64,000 nucleotides of DNA from JARRKU01 sp963675565 (GCA_963675565.2 CAXXYD010000004.1:2170001-2234000), one strand, 5' to 3'; counted from the first letter of the stretch, positions 34,563-44,090 are shown. Translations and numbers: made by a program. Notes: generated from the letters alone by a model not told the origin.

Positions 34563-35603
34563 CTATATGCCCAACGCTTCCCAGTATCGATGATTGAACA
34601 TACGGCTTGCGGGCGTCAGGCCATACAGGGCGTCGGCGGCCATCAGGACCACCGCATTGGTCCATGTGATTTTTTCTTCGGGCCACAATACCATGTCGGG
34701 GAATGTAAATCCGCACCAGTAGGTGCCGTCCTCAAAAGTATGGTCGCAGATCCAGCTGAATACGATTCGGGCCAGCAAATTGTTGCCCATGGCCGCAAGC
34801 GTCAGCACGAGTTCGCTGGATTCGGCGATGGTGACCCAGGGCTGATCCGAGACGCATCGCACCCCCATGTTTTGAACCACAAACTTCTTCCAGTATTTTT
34901 CGATTCGGGCTTTGGCCGCATTGCCGGTGAGAGCCCCGCCGAGGATGGGGTAAAACCAATCCATGGAGAAGCGCGATTTGGTCATGTTAAAGTGATGGGG
35001 CTTGTTGCGTATAGAATCCAGGAGCCGTTTCAAGGCAAAAAGCCAGCGGGGGCGGCGGTACCCCATGGCCCGGCACAATGCCAGGGCGCATTTCAGGCTG
35101 AAACTGATGGAGCTGCATCCGGTCAGCAGCGCCATGGGGTCGGGTTGTCCCTGGCCGTTGAGGGCCCAGTGAATTTCGCCGCCCGGAGCCTGCAGGCCAA
35201 TGGAAAATTCAACGGCTGCCTCCAGCGTTGGCCACATGCTGCGTACAAATCCTATGTCCCCGGAAATCAACAGATAATGGTACAAGCCAACGGCGATGTA
35301 GGCGGCATGGTTGCTTTCCCGGGTACGGTCCCGGATCGCGCCGTGATCGTAAGCCGCAAACCAGCTGCCGTCTTCCAATTGAACCTTCCGCAGCCAATCG
35401 AAAGCCTTGCGGGCTTCCCTGAAACGCCCCCCGATGGTCAGCCCCATGACCGCTTCGATATGATCCCAGGGGTCGGTCTTGTCTCCCGGCGACCAGGGGA
35501 TCCGGCCATCGGGCAGCTGGGTATGGACGATCAGGTCCACTACGGCGGCGATATTGATGGCCGGCTGTTGTTTGGGAACAATGAATGGAAACTGCGAAGT
35601 CAA
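34563..35603 (-). CDS. Alpha/alpha-toroid protein (prenyltransferase/six-hairpin-like)
   Basis: A 346-residue soluble protein with repeated helical hairpins and QxxDGSW-type motifs: QLPDGRIPW, QLEDGSWFAAYD and FEDGTYWCGFT at regular spacing, as in squalene-cyclase/prenyltransferase toroids and six-hairpin glycosidases. The conserved acidic residues of terpene cyclases (DxDD) are not seen, so a sugar-related role is more likely. It is transcribed with the LbH acyltransferase, which suggests surface polysaccharide or glycolipid modification. The function remains unassigned. Confidence 0.6.
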   Translation of the reverse strand: MTSQFPFIVPKQQPAINIAAVVDLIVHTQLPDGRIPWSPGDKTDPWDHIEAVMGLTIGGRFREARKAFDWLRKVQLEDGSWFAAYDHGAIRDRTRESNHAAYIAVGLYHYLLISGDIGFVRSMWPTLEAAVEFSIGLQAPGGEIHWALNGQGQPDPMALLTGCSSISFSLKCALALCRAMGYRRPRWLFALKRLLDSIRNKPHHFNMTKSRFSMDWFYPILGGALTGNAAKARIEKYWKKFVVQNMGVRCVSDQPWVTIAESSELVLTLAAMGNNLLARIVFSWICDHTFEDGTYWCGFTFPDMVLWPEEKITWTNAVVLMAADALYGLTPASRMFNHRYWEALGI

Positions 35604-35947
35604 AACAACTCCAGATGGGCAGATACGTTGATCCTTTTTATAATTATCGTCATAACCAACAACAATTACCGGCAGCGGGTTTCAAGTGCAAGTACAAAAA
35701 CGGATCTATTGCCAAAATCAAGACAAAAGAGAAACGCATCATTTCATTACCGTCCATCTCATTGCGCGGCCCTCCTATCTCACTGTCATTGCAGAATTGC
35801 CGGCTGCGGTGCAATCGGGACAAGGCACTTGACAAGAAATGTGCATATTTTTATTTTTATGCGTTGTAAATTAAAGGGCCGGTGGTATTAAGCCGTCTGA
35901 CCTTGTGTTACCGGATATTTCAACGATTCAGCAGGAGAACCCACACC
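35604..35947. other. AT-rich divergent intergenic region
   Basis: A 344-base region between the toroid gene (minus) and moxR (plus), clearly more AT-rich than its surroundings. It carries the candidate moxR promoter at 35829-35857. No gene or strong hairpin is seen in the rest. Confidence 0.55.
35829..35857 (+). promoter_or_regulatory. Sigma-70-type promoter for the moxR-bat operon
   Basis: TTGACA (35829-35834), a 17-base spacer and TATTTT (35852-35857), 90 bases before the preferred GTG start of moxR. Confidence 0.5.
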
Positions 35948-36922
35948 GTGGAAGAACTCACACGCCAAATCGAACAGCAGCACGGGCTTGTCAATCGCAT
36001 GCGCAGCGAAATCGGAAAAGTTCTGGTGGGACAGCAGGAACTCGTCGACGGTTTGCTCATGGGGCTTTTTACCAAAGGCCATATCCTGATCGAAGGTGTC
36101 CCCGGCCTGGCCAAGACCAGTGCCGTCAAAGCCCTGGCCGACACGGTGCAGGCCCGGTTCAAGCGCATCCAGTTCACACCGGACCTGTTGCCCGCCGACC
36201 TCGTCGGCACCGAAGTCTATCGGCCCAAAACCGGCGACTTCGTAATGAAAAAAGGACCTGTTTTTCACAATATTATCCTGGCCGACGAAATCAACCGTGC
36301 ACCCTCCAAAGTTCAGTCCGCCCTGCTGGAGGCCATGCAGGAACGCCAGGTCACCATCGGTGAAACCACGTTTTCCCTGGATGACCCCTTTTTGGTCCTA
36401 GCCACCCAGAACCCCATAGAGCAGGAGGGCACCTACCCGCTGCCCGAAGCGCAGGTGGATCGTTTCATGTTTAAACTGGTACTCGACTATCCGGACAAAG
36501 CCGAAGAGAAACAAATCATGCAGCGCGTGGGATTCGAGGCGCCGGTGCAGATTGAGGCGGTCCTGGCGCCGGAGCAGCTGAACGTGATGTATGGGTTGAT
36601 CAACCGGGTCTACATGGACGACAAGCTGCGCGACTACATCGTGGAACTGGTCTTTGCAACACGCAATCCGGCCGAGCTGGGCAAGGATATGAAGGACTAT
36701 ATCCAGTACGGGGCATCGCCGCGGGCCACCATTTTCCTGAGTCTGGCCGCCAGGGCCTATGCCTTCTTGAACGGCAGGGCCTACGTGACGCCCCAGGACG
36801 TCAAATCCATTGCCCCGTGGGTGCTGCGCCACCGTATCATTCCCACATACGAGGCCGAGGCCGAGGATATCACCACGGATCAAATCATCAGCCGTATTTT
36901 CGATTCGGTTCCGGTACCTTGA
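35948..36922 (+). CDS. MoxR-family AAA+ ATPase
   Basis: A 324-residue AAA+ ATPase. It has Walker A GVPGLAKTSAV (near residue 55), Walker B NIILADEINRAPSKVQ, sensor 1 LATQNPIEQEGTYPLPEAQ and the arginine finger region VDRFMFKL. MoxR ATPases act as chaperones with von Willebrand A proteins, here the BatA/BatB proteins of the same operon. I prefer the GTG at 35948 because AGGAG lies ten bases upstream; the frame extends to 35882 but that N-terminal extension is not typical. Confidence 0.92.
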   Translation: MEELTRQIEQQHGLVNRMRSEIGKVLVGQQELVDGLLMGLFTKGHILIEGVPGLAKTSAVKALADTVQARFKRIQFTPDLLPADLVGTEVYRPKTGDFVMKKGPVFHNIILADEINRAPSKVQSALLEAMQERQVTIGETTFSLDDPFLVLATQNPIEQEGTYPLPEAQVDRFMFKLVLDYPDKAEEKQIMQRVGFEAPVQIEAVLAPEQLNVMYGLINRVYMDDKLRDYIVELVFATRNPAELGKDMKDYIQYGASPRATIFLSLAARAYAFLNGRAYVTPQDVKSIAPWVLRHRIIPTYEAEAEDITTDQIISRIFDSVPVP

Positions 36923-36975
36923 TTCGGCCGGTCCGCAGGGTGCCGATTGAACCTTTCACGGATTCCAGAAATACC

Positions 36976-37866
36976 ATGCTGTCAGCCGAGATTATCAAAA
37001 AAATCAAGAAAATTCATATTCGCACCGGGCGGACGGTGAATACCCTGATGGCCGGTCAGTACAAATCGGTCTTTCGGGGAAGCGGCATGGAGTTCGAAGA
37101 GGTTCGCGAATATGCACCCGGGGACGACGTCAAGAGTATTGACTGGAAAGTGTCCGCGCGGCTGGGCAGGCCGTTTGTCAAGCGCTATCGCGAGGAACGC
37201 GAATTGATCGTTATGCTGTTGGTGGACCTGAGCGCCTCGGGCCGTTTCGGCACCCGAGCCACTTCCAAACAGGAGGTGGCCGCAGAAACGGGCGCCATCC
37301 TGGCGTTCAACGCCATTCGCAATAACGATAAAGTGGGTGCCATTCTCTTTACCGACCAGGTGGAGCGTTATGTCCCGCCCAAGAAAGGCAGCGGCCATGT
37401 CTGGCGCGTCATCAAAGAGATTTTTGCCCACCAGCCCAGGCACACGGGCACCGATATCCCCGGGGCGGTGGGCTTTCTGGGCCGCGTCTGCCGTAAGCGA
37501 TCGGTGGCTTTTCTCATTTCCGATTTCATCCTTGCGGATGGACGGGATGTGGTGGACCGACAGATGCGATCCACGGCCCGCAACCATGAGCTGATCAATG
37601 TGCTGATCAGCGATCCGGGAGAGTTCCAGCTGCCGCCGGGCGGCCTGGTCACGGCCCGGGACCTGGAAACCGGGCGTCTCGTCAAGGTGGACGCCTTTGA
37701 CAAGGGCGTTCGAAGGGACTTTGAAGCACGGCAGAGAGCGGCTTATGACCACATCCGGGGCCAGTTCAAAATGGCCAACCTGGATTGCATCGAGGTCTCA
37801 ACGGCCGGTTCCGCTGCGGACGCATTGACACAGTATTTCCGCCTTAGGGAACACCAGAAACGATAA
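36976..37866 (+). CDS. DUF58 domain protein
   Basis: A 296-residue protein beginning MLSAEIIKKIKKIHIRTGR. The DUF58 core RGSGMEFEEVREYAPGDDV and DWKVSARLGRPFVKRYREER is followed by a vWA-like fold with the MIDAS motif DLSAS. DUF58 proteins almost always lie directly after moxR, as here, and are thought to be part of the MoxR-vWA machinery. The gap to moxR is 53 bases. Confidence 0.92.
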   Translation: MLSAEIIKKIKKIHIRTGRTVNTLMAGQYKSVFRGSGMEFEEVREYAPGDDVKSIDWKVSARLGRPFVKRYREERELIVMLLVDLSASGRFGTRATSKQEVAAETGAILAFNAIRNNDKVGAILFTDQVERYVPPKKGSGHVWRVIKEIFAHQPRHTGTDIPGAVGFLGRVCRKRSVAFLISDFILADGRDVVDRQMRSTARNHELINVLISDPGEFQLPPGGLVTARDLETGRLVKVDAFDKGVRRDFEARQRAAYDHIRGQFKMANLDCIEVSTAGSAADALTQYFRLREHQKR

Positions 37867-37872
37867 GACGGT

Positions 37873-38589
37873 ATGGTTTTGGCAAAGCATTTATTGGCTG
37901 CAACAATCCTCAACTCAGCCGGCGAACGGCTCCGGATGACCATGATGGCCCCGGCATATGCTGCACCGAACGATCATTCACTGCCGCTGCCTCTGGGCGA
38001 CAATGCCACGCGGATGACCGATATCCATGACATCAAGCCGCCATTGGAAATGGGTGTTGACCTTGCCTGGCTTTACTGGATGGCCGGCATTCTGGCGCTC
38101 CTGGCGCTCATCTACCTGGTGTGGCGGCTGTGGCAGCGACGTGAGAGGGCGACCCATGCATCTCCCGCTCCGGCGCCTCTTGCCCCGGATGTGCTGGCCT
38201 ATCAGGCCCTGGATGCCCTGGCGGCCGATGACAGTGTCGATGCAAAACAATTCTATTTCCGGTTGTCCGCTATCCTGCGCCGATATATTGAGGGGCGCTA
38301 TACCCTGCCGGCCGCGGAAATGACCACCGAAGAGCTGCTTCCCCGAATAGACGGCCTGACACTGCCCGTCGATCTGGTGCAGCCGCTGAAAACATTCTGC
38401 CGGGCAACGGACCCCATTAAGTTCGCCGGCAGCATACCGGCGCCGGAGAGCATGGCCCGGGATCTGGCTTTTGCCAGGGATTTCGTGCGCCGCAGCGCCC
38501 CCATCCAGGAAGCAGCCGGGCAAGCCGGTGATACGGCACCTGTCATGGACCGGTATGGCAAATACCCTGATCAGGAAACGATTGAATGA
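37873..38589 (+). CDS. DUF4381 family membrane protein
   Basis: A 238-residue protein with one membrane helix (about 70-90, WLYWMAGILALLALIYLVW) followed by a cytoplasmic domain with the typical YFRLSAILRRYIEGRYTLPA segment. The DUF4381 core starts near IHDIKPPLEMG, so an internal ATG may be the true start; the first 45 residues look poorly conserved and no start has a clear ribosome site. It overlaps batA by four bases (ATGA). Its role in the Bat complex is unknown. Confidence 0.8.
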   Translation: MVLAKHLLAATILNSAGERLRMTMMAPAYAAPNDHSLPLPLGDNATRMTDIHDIKPPLEMGVDLAWLYWMAGILALLALIYLVWRLWQRRERATHASPAPAPLAPDVLAYQALDALAADDSVDAKQFYFRLSAILRRYIEGRYTLPAAEMTTEELLPRIDGLTLPVDLVQPLKTFCRATDPIKFAGSIPAPESMARDLAFARDFVRRSAPIQEAAGQAGDTAPVMDRYGKYPDQETIE

Positions 38590-39587
38590 TGTTCCGCTTC
38601 GCTTCCCCATATTTTCTTTTTCTGCTGGCAATCGTTCCGGCAACGCTGTGGTACAGCCGCCGGCGAATCAAAGCGTCGGCCATCGCTTGTGCCGACACAA
38701 CCGGCCTGGCGGGGATTTCGTCGTCGTCCATGCTGTGGCTGTCCAAGCTGGTGCCGGTCGTTTTCCAAATCGCGCTGGTCCTGATGATTGTCGCCCAGGC
38801 CCGCCCCCAGTGGGGCACCCGACGGATGTCAATGGATACCGAAGGGATCAACATCATGCTGGCCGTGGATTTGTCGGAAAGCATGGCGGCCCTCGATTTT
38901 AAGCACAATGGGCAGGTCATCAACCGGCTGGAAGCCATTAAAAAGGTGGTGCAGCAATTCATTGCGGGCCGCAAAGGCGACCGTATCGGCATGGTGGTTT
39001 TTGGCAGCCAGGCCTATACTCAGCTGCCCCTGACACGGGATTACACCACCATCATCACCATGCTGGAACACCTGAAAATTGGTTCGGCCGGTCGTTCCAC
39101 GGCCATCGGAGACGCACTGGGAATCGCCCTGAAGCGGCTGGAAGACATCAAAAGCCGGTCCAATGTGATCATTTTGCTTACCGACGGCAGCAGCAACAGC
39201 GGCGAGTTCGAACCGCTGGCCGCAGCCGCTATCGCCAGAGAAGCGGGGGTCAAAGTCTATACCATCGGCGTGGGCAGCAAGGGCCGGGCGCCGTTTTTAA
39301 TCAACGATCCTGTTTTTGGAAAGCGGTATGTCTACCAGGCGGTGAGCATCGACGAGAAAACCCTGCAGGAGATCGCCGATGAGACCGGCGGGCTTTATTT
39401 CCGGGCCAAAGACATGGACGGATTGCGAGAAATCTACACCACCATCGACAAGATGGAAAAAACCAAAGTCAAGGTCGACGCCTTTGCCGAATACAAAGAC
39501 CTGTATCCCAATCTGCTGCTTGCGGCATTTGGCCTGCTCGGGGTGTGGGTGGTATTGCAGAATACGCGGTTTTTAAGGATACCTTAA
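38586..39587 (+). CDS. batA: BatA-like von Willebrand factor A protein
   Basis: A 333-residue protein with two N-terminal membrane segments (6-23 and about 57-77), a periplasm- or cytoplasm-facing vWA domain (about 85-285) with the MIDAS motif DLSESM and TDGSSNSG, and a C-terminal membrane helix (LLAAFGLLGVWVVL). BatA proteins were first linked to aerotolerance in Bacteroides. In anaerobes the Bat operon is thought to help the envelope withstand stress. ATGA coupling ties it to the gene upstream. Confidence 0.9.
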   Translation: MMFRFASPYFLFLLAIVPATLWYSRRRIKASAIACADTTGLAGISSSSMLWLSKLVPVVFQIALVLMIVAQARPQWGTRRMSMDTEGINIMLAVDLSESMAALDFKHNGQVINRLEAIKKVVQQFIAGRKGDRIGMVVFGSQAYTQLPLTRDYTTIITMLEHLKIGSAGRSTAIGDALGIALKRLEDIKSRSNVIILLTDGSSNSGEFEPLAAAAIAREAGVKVYTIGVGSKGRAPFLINDPVFGKRYVYQAVSIDEKTLQEIADETGGLYFRAKDMDGLREIYTTIDKMEKTKVKVDAFAEYKDLYPNLLLAAFGLLGVWVVLQNTRFLRIP

Positions 39588-39629
39588 GAGAGGTGTTCCG
39601 CCGGTGGCATTGACGGCCGGGGTCGTAGG

Positions 39630-39700
39630 GCTTTGGGGACGTATATCAGGTTATAAGTTAATCGCAGATTAACTTATAACCTGATATACGTCCCCAAAGC
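39630..39700. repeat. 71-base perfect palindrome (repeat copy 1)
   Basis: A perfect 34-base inverted repeat (39630-39663 and 39667-39700) with a three-base loop (GCA). It begins CTTTGGGGACGTATATCAGG and includes TTATAAGTTAATC. It lies in the 141-base gap between batA and batB, the only large gap inside the operon. A closely related copy is at 54566-54626. It resembles REP/MITE-type mobile palindromes, and as RNA would form a very stable hairpin. Confidence 0.92.
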
Positions 39701-39728
39701 TCCAAGTCTCCATTGTGGATCGGACAAT

Positions 39729-41489
39729 ATGAAATTCGCACGGATCGAAATGCTGTTTTTAATCTGGGCGCTGCCGTTTTTTCTGCTGGCCTATCTTTAC
39801 GGCTGGCGCAAACGGCGACGTATTTTAAACCAGTTCGCCGGGCGCCGGACCCTTCCGGCGCTGGTGCCGGGGGGCATGCCGGTGCGCCGACGGTGGAAGG
39901 CCGCGCTGGTTCTGGCCGCCGGACTGTTTCTGGTGGTTGCCGCGGCCGGACCCCAGTATGGATTCCATTGGCAGACCATTGAGCGCCGGGGGGTGGATAT
40001 CGTCATCGCCCTGGATTGCTCGCGGAGCATGTTGGCCGCTGATATTCAGCCGTCCCGGCTGGATCGGGCCAAGCGTGAAATATATGATTTGCTCACCATG
40101 CTCCAAGGAGACCGTGTGGGACTGGTGGCCTTCAGCGGGACCGCTTATTTGCAATGCCCCCTGACCATTGACTACCCGGCGTTTTACCTTTTTTTGGACG
40201 TGCTGACCCCCGATTACCTGCCGGTGGGTGGCAGCGACCTGGCCGCTGCCCTGGAGGCGGCCGGGGATGCGTTTGATCCGGACAGCAAAGCCGAAAAAGC
40301 GGTTATTCTGATTACCGATGGTGAGCACACCGGCGACCAGGATCCCATGGCGGCTGCTCGGCGTGCCGCTGATGGCGGCATCAAGGTTTTCTGTATCGGC
40401 GTGGGTTCCGAAGACGGCGTGCCGTTGCCGGACCCCAAAGGCGGTTTTAAAAAAGATGCCGCAGGCCAGATCCTGCTCTCGCGCCTGGATGAAAGTTTGC
40501 TGACGCGAATAGCGCTGGCCACCGGTGGCAGTTACGTCCGTTCTGTGGCCGGGGACATGGATCTGGATACCATTTACAGCCAGCAGATTCGGTCGCAGAT
40601 GGAGAGCGCCACCGTTGAGAGCGGTCGTAAACAGGTATGGGCCGACCGCTTTCAGTGGTCACTGGCGCCGGCTATTGCGTTGCTTCTGGCCGCCTGGTGG
40701 GTGCCGCTGCAAAAAAAGGTCCTGAGCATCTTCCTGCTTCCCCTTGTCGTTCTGGGCTCCCCGTTGGAGGGTAATGCCGGCGTCCTGCAGAAAGGGTATG
40801 ATGCTTATCAACAGGGCGCTTATGAGCAGGCGTTGACCCAGTTTATCGACGGCCAGTTGAAAGATCCGCAGAATCCTTCGATTTTGTATAATATCGGTAA
40901 CGCTTATTATAAAACCGGTAATTTTCCAGCCGCTCAGGAACACTACGCCCAGGCGCTGGCCCAGGCGCCGCCGCAACTCAAGCCGAACCTGCTGTACAAT
41001 ATGGGCAACAGCGCCTACCGCCAGGGGAAACTGAAAGAGGCCGTAGAGCACTATGAAGCCGCATTGAAACTCTCCCCGGACGACAACCAGGCCAAAGAGA
41101 ACCTCGCCTTTGTGCAGCGACAGCTTCAGCAGCAACAGCAAAAAAACGACTCCGACGACCGGAAGGACAGTTCCGATCAGCCGCAGGATAAGCCTCAGGG
41201 GAATAACCCGGCTGGGGGTCGTCAGCAGCCGTCCAATCCATCCGATTCCCATCGGTCCAAAGAGGAGCCGCCACCGGAATATGGGGCTAAGGCCCCCCGG
41301 CAACGGCAGCCGGATCAGCAGGATCAAGACGGCGGGCAGCAACACGGGCAATCGGCCCAGGCCAAGCCCCAGGGCAGTCCGCCCGATTCGCCATCAACGG
41401 CCGCCCAGATGCTCAACCGGCTCAAAGACCAGCCCGGCAGGGCTATGATGCCGGACTATCAGAAACGAACAGTGGACAAAGATTGGTAA
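39729..41489 (+). CDS. batB: BatB-type vWA protein fused to BatC-type TPR domain
   Basis: A 586-residue protein. It has N-terminal membrane helices (about 8-24, 58-76), a vWA domain (about 90-280; MIDAS DCSRSM, TDGEHTGDQ), a third and fourth helix (about 310-345), three TPR repeats (about 355-470; GYDAYQQGAYEQALTQF, GNAYYKTGNFPAAQEHY, GNSAYRQGKLKEAVEHY) and a Gln/Pro/Ser-rich low-complexity tail. In many genomes the vWA and TPR parts are separate genes (batB and batC), so this is a fusion. The C-terminal MMPDYQKRTVDKDW is a conserved BatC ending. It overlaps batD by one base. Confidence 0.9.
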   Translation: MKFARIEMLFLIWALPFFLLAYLYGWRKRRRILNQFAGRRTLPALVPGGMPVRRRWKAALVLAAGLFLVVAAAGPQYGFHWQTIERRGVDIVIALDCSRSMLAADIQPSRLDRAKREIYDLLTMLQGDRVGLVAFSGTAYLQCPLTIDYPAFYLFLDVLTPDYLPVGGSDLAAALEAAGDAFDPDSKAEKAVILITDGEHTGDQDPMAAARRAADGGIKVFCIGVGSEDGVPLPDPKGGFKKDAAGQILLSRLDESLLTRIALATGGSYVRSVAGDMDLDTIYSQQIRSQMESATVESGRKQVWADRFQWSLAPAIALLLAAWWVPLQKKVLSIFLLPLVVLGSPLEGNAGVLQKGYDAYQQGAYEQALTQFIDGQLKDPQNPSILYNIGNAYYKTGNFPAAQEHYAQALAQAPPQLKPNLLYNMGNSAYRQGKLKEAVEHYEAALKLSPDDNQAKENLAFVQRQLQQQQQKNDSDDRKDSSDQPQDKPQGNNPAGGRQQPSNPSDSHRSKEEPPPEYGAKAPRQRQPDQQDQDGGQQHGQSAQAKPQGSPPDSPSTAAQMLNRLKDQPGRAMMPDYQKRTVDKDW

Positions 41490-43213
41490 TGAGAAGAACA
41501 TCGGCGTTTCTTATTTTGTTGTTGGTGCTGTTTCAGGCCGGTCCTGCCGTGGCCGCCGAAGTGACGGTCAGGGCTCGTGTGGACCGCACAACTGTTTCAC
41601 CCGGCGAATCGCTGCAACTGGAGGTCACCGTCAGCAACGGGAAGGGTGAAGTGGATCTGTCTGCGCTAACCGATTTCAAGGTTCTGTCCGGAGGTACCAG
41701 CTCCAGTGTGCAGATCATCAACGGCCGCATGTCCAGGGAGCAGACCCATACGATGCTGCTCATTGCACAGCGCAAGGGGATTGTCACCATTCCGGCCCTG
41801 AACGTTGAAGTCGACGGAAAAACCTATACCACTGAACCCATCACGATTACCGTGAGTGATTCCACAGCATCCGGCGGCAGTGCCGACAAAGAGGCATGGG
41901 TGACCGCCGAGGTTTCGAACCTTTCCCCCTTTCAGGGACAGCAAATCACCTATACCTTTCGGCTCACCAACCGGGTTCAAATCAATGATGCCAAATTCCA
42001 GCCCCCCGAGTTCAAGGGGTTCAATGCCAAAGAAATCGAGGAGCGCAGATCCTACCGCAAGTTGATCGACGGCCGCGACCACATGATCACTGAAGTTTAC
42101 TTTGTGCTGACCCCCCTTTCCGCGGGCCTGCAAACCATTGATCCGGCCGTTCTGCAGGTGGGTATTGTGCGCCCGGGCTCCCGAAGGAGCCGCTCCCCGT
42201 TTGACGATTTTTTCAACCGGGGAACCGTGGAGCCCAAGGTGCTGCAGACCGAGACGATCCGTGTTCAGGTCCGCCCCCTGCCGCCGCTTGAGGCCGGACG
42301 CACGTTTTCCGGGCTGGTGGGGCGCTTCGATTTGACGGCAGCCGTTGAATCCACGGAATTGCAGGTGGGGGACTCTGCTACGGTAACGGTTACCGTTCAG
42401 GGCAAGGGTAATGTCATGGATGCCCAGTCCCCCGATTTAAAGATTCCGCCGGCGTTTAAACACTATGCCGATAATGCGGAAGAGGCCATCCGTACGGATC
42501 GCGAGGGGGCGAGCGGCAAAAAAATCTTTCGAACAGCCCTGGTGCCCGTGCAAAGCGGCACGTTTACCCTGCCGCCCGTGCAACTGGTCTACTTTGACAT
42601 CAACGAAAGCGCCTATCGAACCCTGACTGCTGCAATTCCATCGTTGACCGTACGGGCTTCGGATGCCGCCCGGTCTACGCCGGTGGCCGTTACGCCAGGG
42701 CCCCTGAAGCCGTTGAAAAAGCGGGTGGCCTTTACCGGCCGCGACATTCTGCCGCCCAAAGAAAGCCTGGACGCCGTAGTCTCCCGTTCACCGATAGCCG
42801 GCACGCTCTTTATCTGTTCCATTGCCGCACCAGCCATTGTTTTTCTGATCCTGATGTGGGCACAGCGCCTGATCCGAAGGGACCTGAGCCCTATGGCCGC
42901 TATGAAGACCCGCGCGCGCAGGGCGCTTAAACAGGCCCGCAACAATGACGCGGAGGACGTTTTGACATTGCTCTATCAGGCCCTGACCGCAGCCATTCTG
43001 GCGGCTGCCGGCCGCACCGGAGAAGCCCTGACCTGGAAAGAGGCCCGCAGCCTGCTCAAGGCGGCCGGAAAATCGGAAGAAGAGGCCGGCCGGGCCGCCG
43101 ATCTGTTATCCCGAATCGAATCGCATAAATTCAGTGGAAGTACTTTGAACGAGGCCCAAAAAATGGACCTGCTGGACCAGACCCAAACAATGGTAGGAAA
43201 ATTGGCCCGATGA
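41489..43213 (+). CDS. batD: BatD family protein
   Basis: A 574-residue protein with a signal peptide (FLILLLVLFQAGPAVAA), a large periplasmic region with BatD beta-sandwich repeats (VRARVDRTTVSPGESLQLEV, FKVLSGGTSSSVQIINGR, TEVYFVLTPLSAGLQTI), one membrane helix near 435-455 (LFICSIAAPAIVFLILMW) and a helical cytoplasmic tail. The start is the ATG at 41489, sharing its A with the upstream stop (TAATG). It is the adaptor-like member of the Bat complex. Confidence 0.88.
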   Translation: MRRTSAFLILLLVLFQAGPAVAAEVTVRARVDRTTVSPGESLQLEVTVSNGKGEVDLSALTDFKVLSGGTSSSVQIINGRMSREQTHTMLLIAQRKGIVTIPALNVEVDGKTYTTEPITITVSDSTASGGSADKEAWVTAEVSNLSPFQGQQITYTFRLTNRVQINDAKFQPPEFKGFNAKEIEERRSYRKLIDGRDHMITEVYFVLTPLSAGLQTIDPAVLQVGIVRPGSRRSRSPFDDFFNRGTVEPKVLQTETIRVQVRPLPPLEAGRTFSGLVGRFDLTAAVESTELQVGDSATVTVTVQGKGNVMDAQSPDLKIPPAFKHYADNAEEAIRTDREGASGKKIFRTALVPVQSGTFTLPPVQLVYFDINESAYRTLTAAIPSLTVRASDAARSTPVAVTPGPLKPLKKRVAFTGRDILPPKESLDAVVSRSPIAGTLFICSIAAPAIVFLILMWAQRLIRRDLSPMAAMKTRARRALKQARNNDAEDVLTLLYQALTAAILAAAGRTGEALTWKEARSLLKAAGKSEEEAGRAADLLSRIESHKFSGSTLNEAQKMDLLDQTQTMVGKLAR

Positions 43214-43962
43214 AAACCGCAGCCACTCTGTTCATATTCCTGTTCGTCGTCACGACCGGTGCTTTCGCAGCCCCGATCCGGGACAATGCCCGCGATTTTA
43301 TTGCCGCAATGGCCGCATACAAGGCGCAAGACTATCCAGCAGCGATTGAAATGCTGGAGAACATCGCAAAAAACGGTGTCATCAACGGCCAGCTCTACTA
43401 CAATCTGGGAAATGCCTATTTAAAAAATAACGACCTGGGTCGTGCGCTTCTCTGGTATGAACGCGCTTTGGTGCTGCTGCCCAATGACCCGGACCTGCGC
43501 TTCAACGCCGACTTCGCCCGCTCCCTGACCCGGGATGCCAGCGAAGAGACGGCAACGCCCCTGGTTCGGATTTTTTTCTTCTGGAAATATCAACTCAGCC
43601 CGAACACCATCATTGTGCTGTCCATTCTTTTCAACGGCCTGTTCTGGTGCCTGGCTGCCGGCTGGCGGTTTTCAAGACGGCGCGGACTTGGTCTGGCCGC
43701 CAAAATTGTGCTTGTACCCGCCCTCGTCTTTATCCTCACGGCGACGTTCAATTACTATGAAGCGGCCCATGGCAGCCAGGCCATTGTGCTGCCGGAAGAG
43801 GTCTCTGTGCGCTCCGGTCTGGAGAACACCTCAACCGAGTTGTTCGTGCTCCACGCCGGAGTCAAGGTCAAGATTGTCAAACGCTTAAACAGCCACTGCC
43901 AGATTCGTTTTTCAGCGCAAAAAATCGGGTGGCTGCCCCAGGCGGCCATTGGACGAATTTAA
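43210..43962 (+). CDS. batE: BatE-like TPR/SH3 membrane protein
   Basis: A 250-residue protein with a signal peptide (LFIFLFVVTTGAFA), two TPR repeats (about 35-105; YNLGNAYLKNNDLGRALLWY), two membrane helices (about 132-150, 160-178) and a C-terminal SH3-like domain (PEEVSVRSGLENTSTELFVL). This is the BatE layout. It overlaps batD by four bases and ends the operon; 275 bases without a gene follow. Confidence 0.85.
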   Translation: MKTAATLFIFLFVVTTGAFAAPIRDNARDFIAAMAAYKAQDYPAAIEMLENIAKNGVINGQLYYNLGNAYLKNNDLGRALLWYERALVLLPNDPDLRFNADFARSLTRDASEETATPLVRIFFFWKYQLSPNTIIVLSILFNGLFWCLAAGWRFSRRRGLGLAAKIVLVPALVFILTATFNYYEAAHGSQAIVLPEEVSVRSGLENTSTELFVLHAGVKVKIVKRLNSHCQIRFSAQKIGWLPQAAIGRI

Positions 43963-44061
43963 ATTATCCAGTGCACCCGGACTGCGCCGTGGATGAGGGG
44001 GCCGATATCGGTTCCGGTTTCAACCCGGCGATGCGGTGGCTGTATATTTTTTACTCATTAT

Positions 44062-44090
44062 TTGGATTTACCCAACAAATTGTTTACAAT
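44062..44090 (+). promoter_or_regulatory. Candidate promoter of zraS
   Basis: TTGGAT (44062-44067), a 17-base spacer and TACAAT (44085-44090). A weaker GG-N10-GC sigma-54-like match (TGGTTTGATTTTTGC) is at 44161-44175. Either could drive zraS at 44238. The rest of 43963-44237 holds nothing recognisable. Confidence 0.35.
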
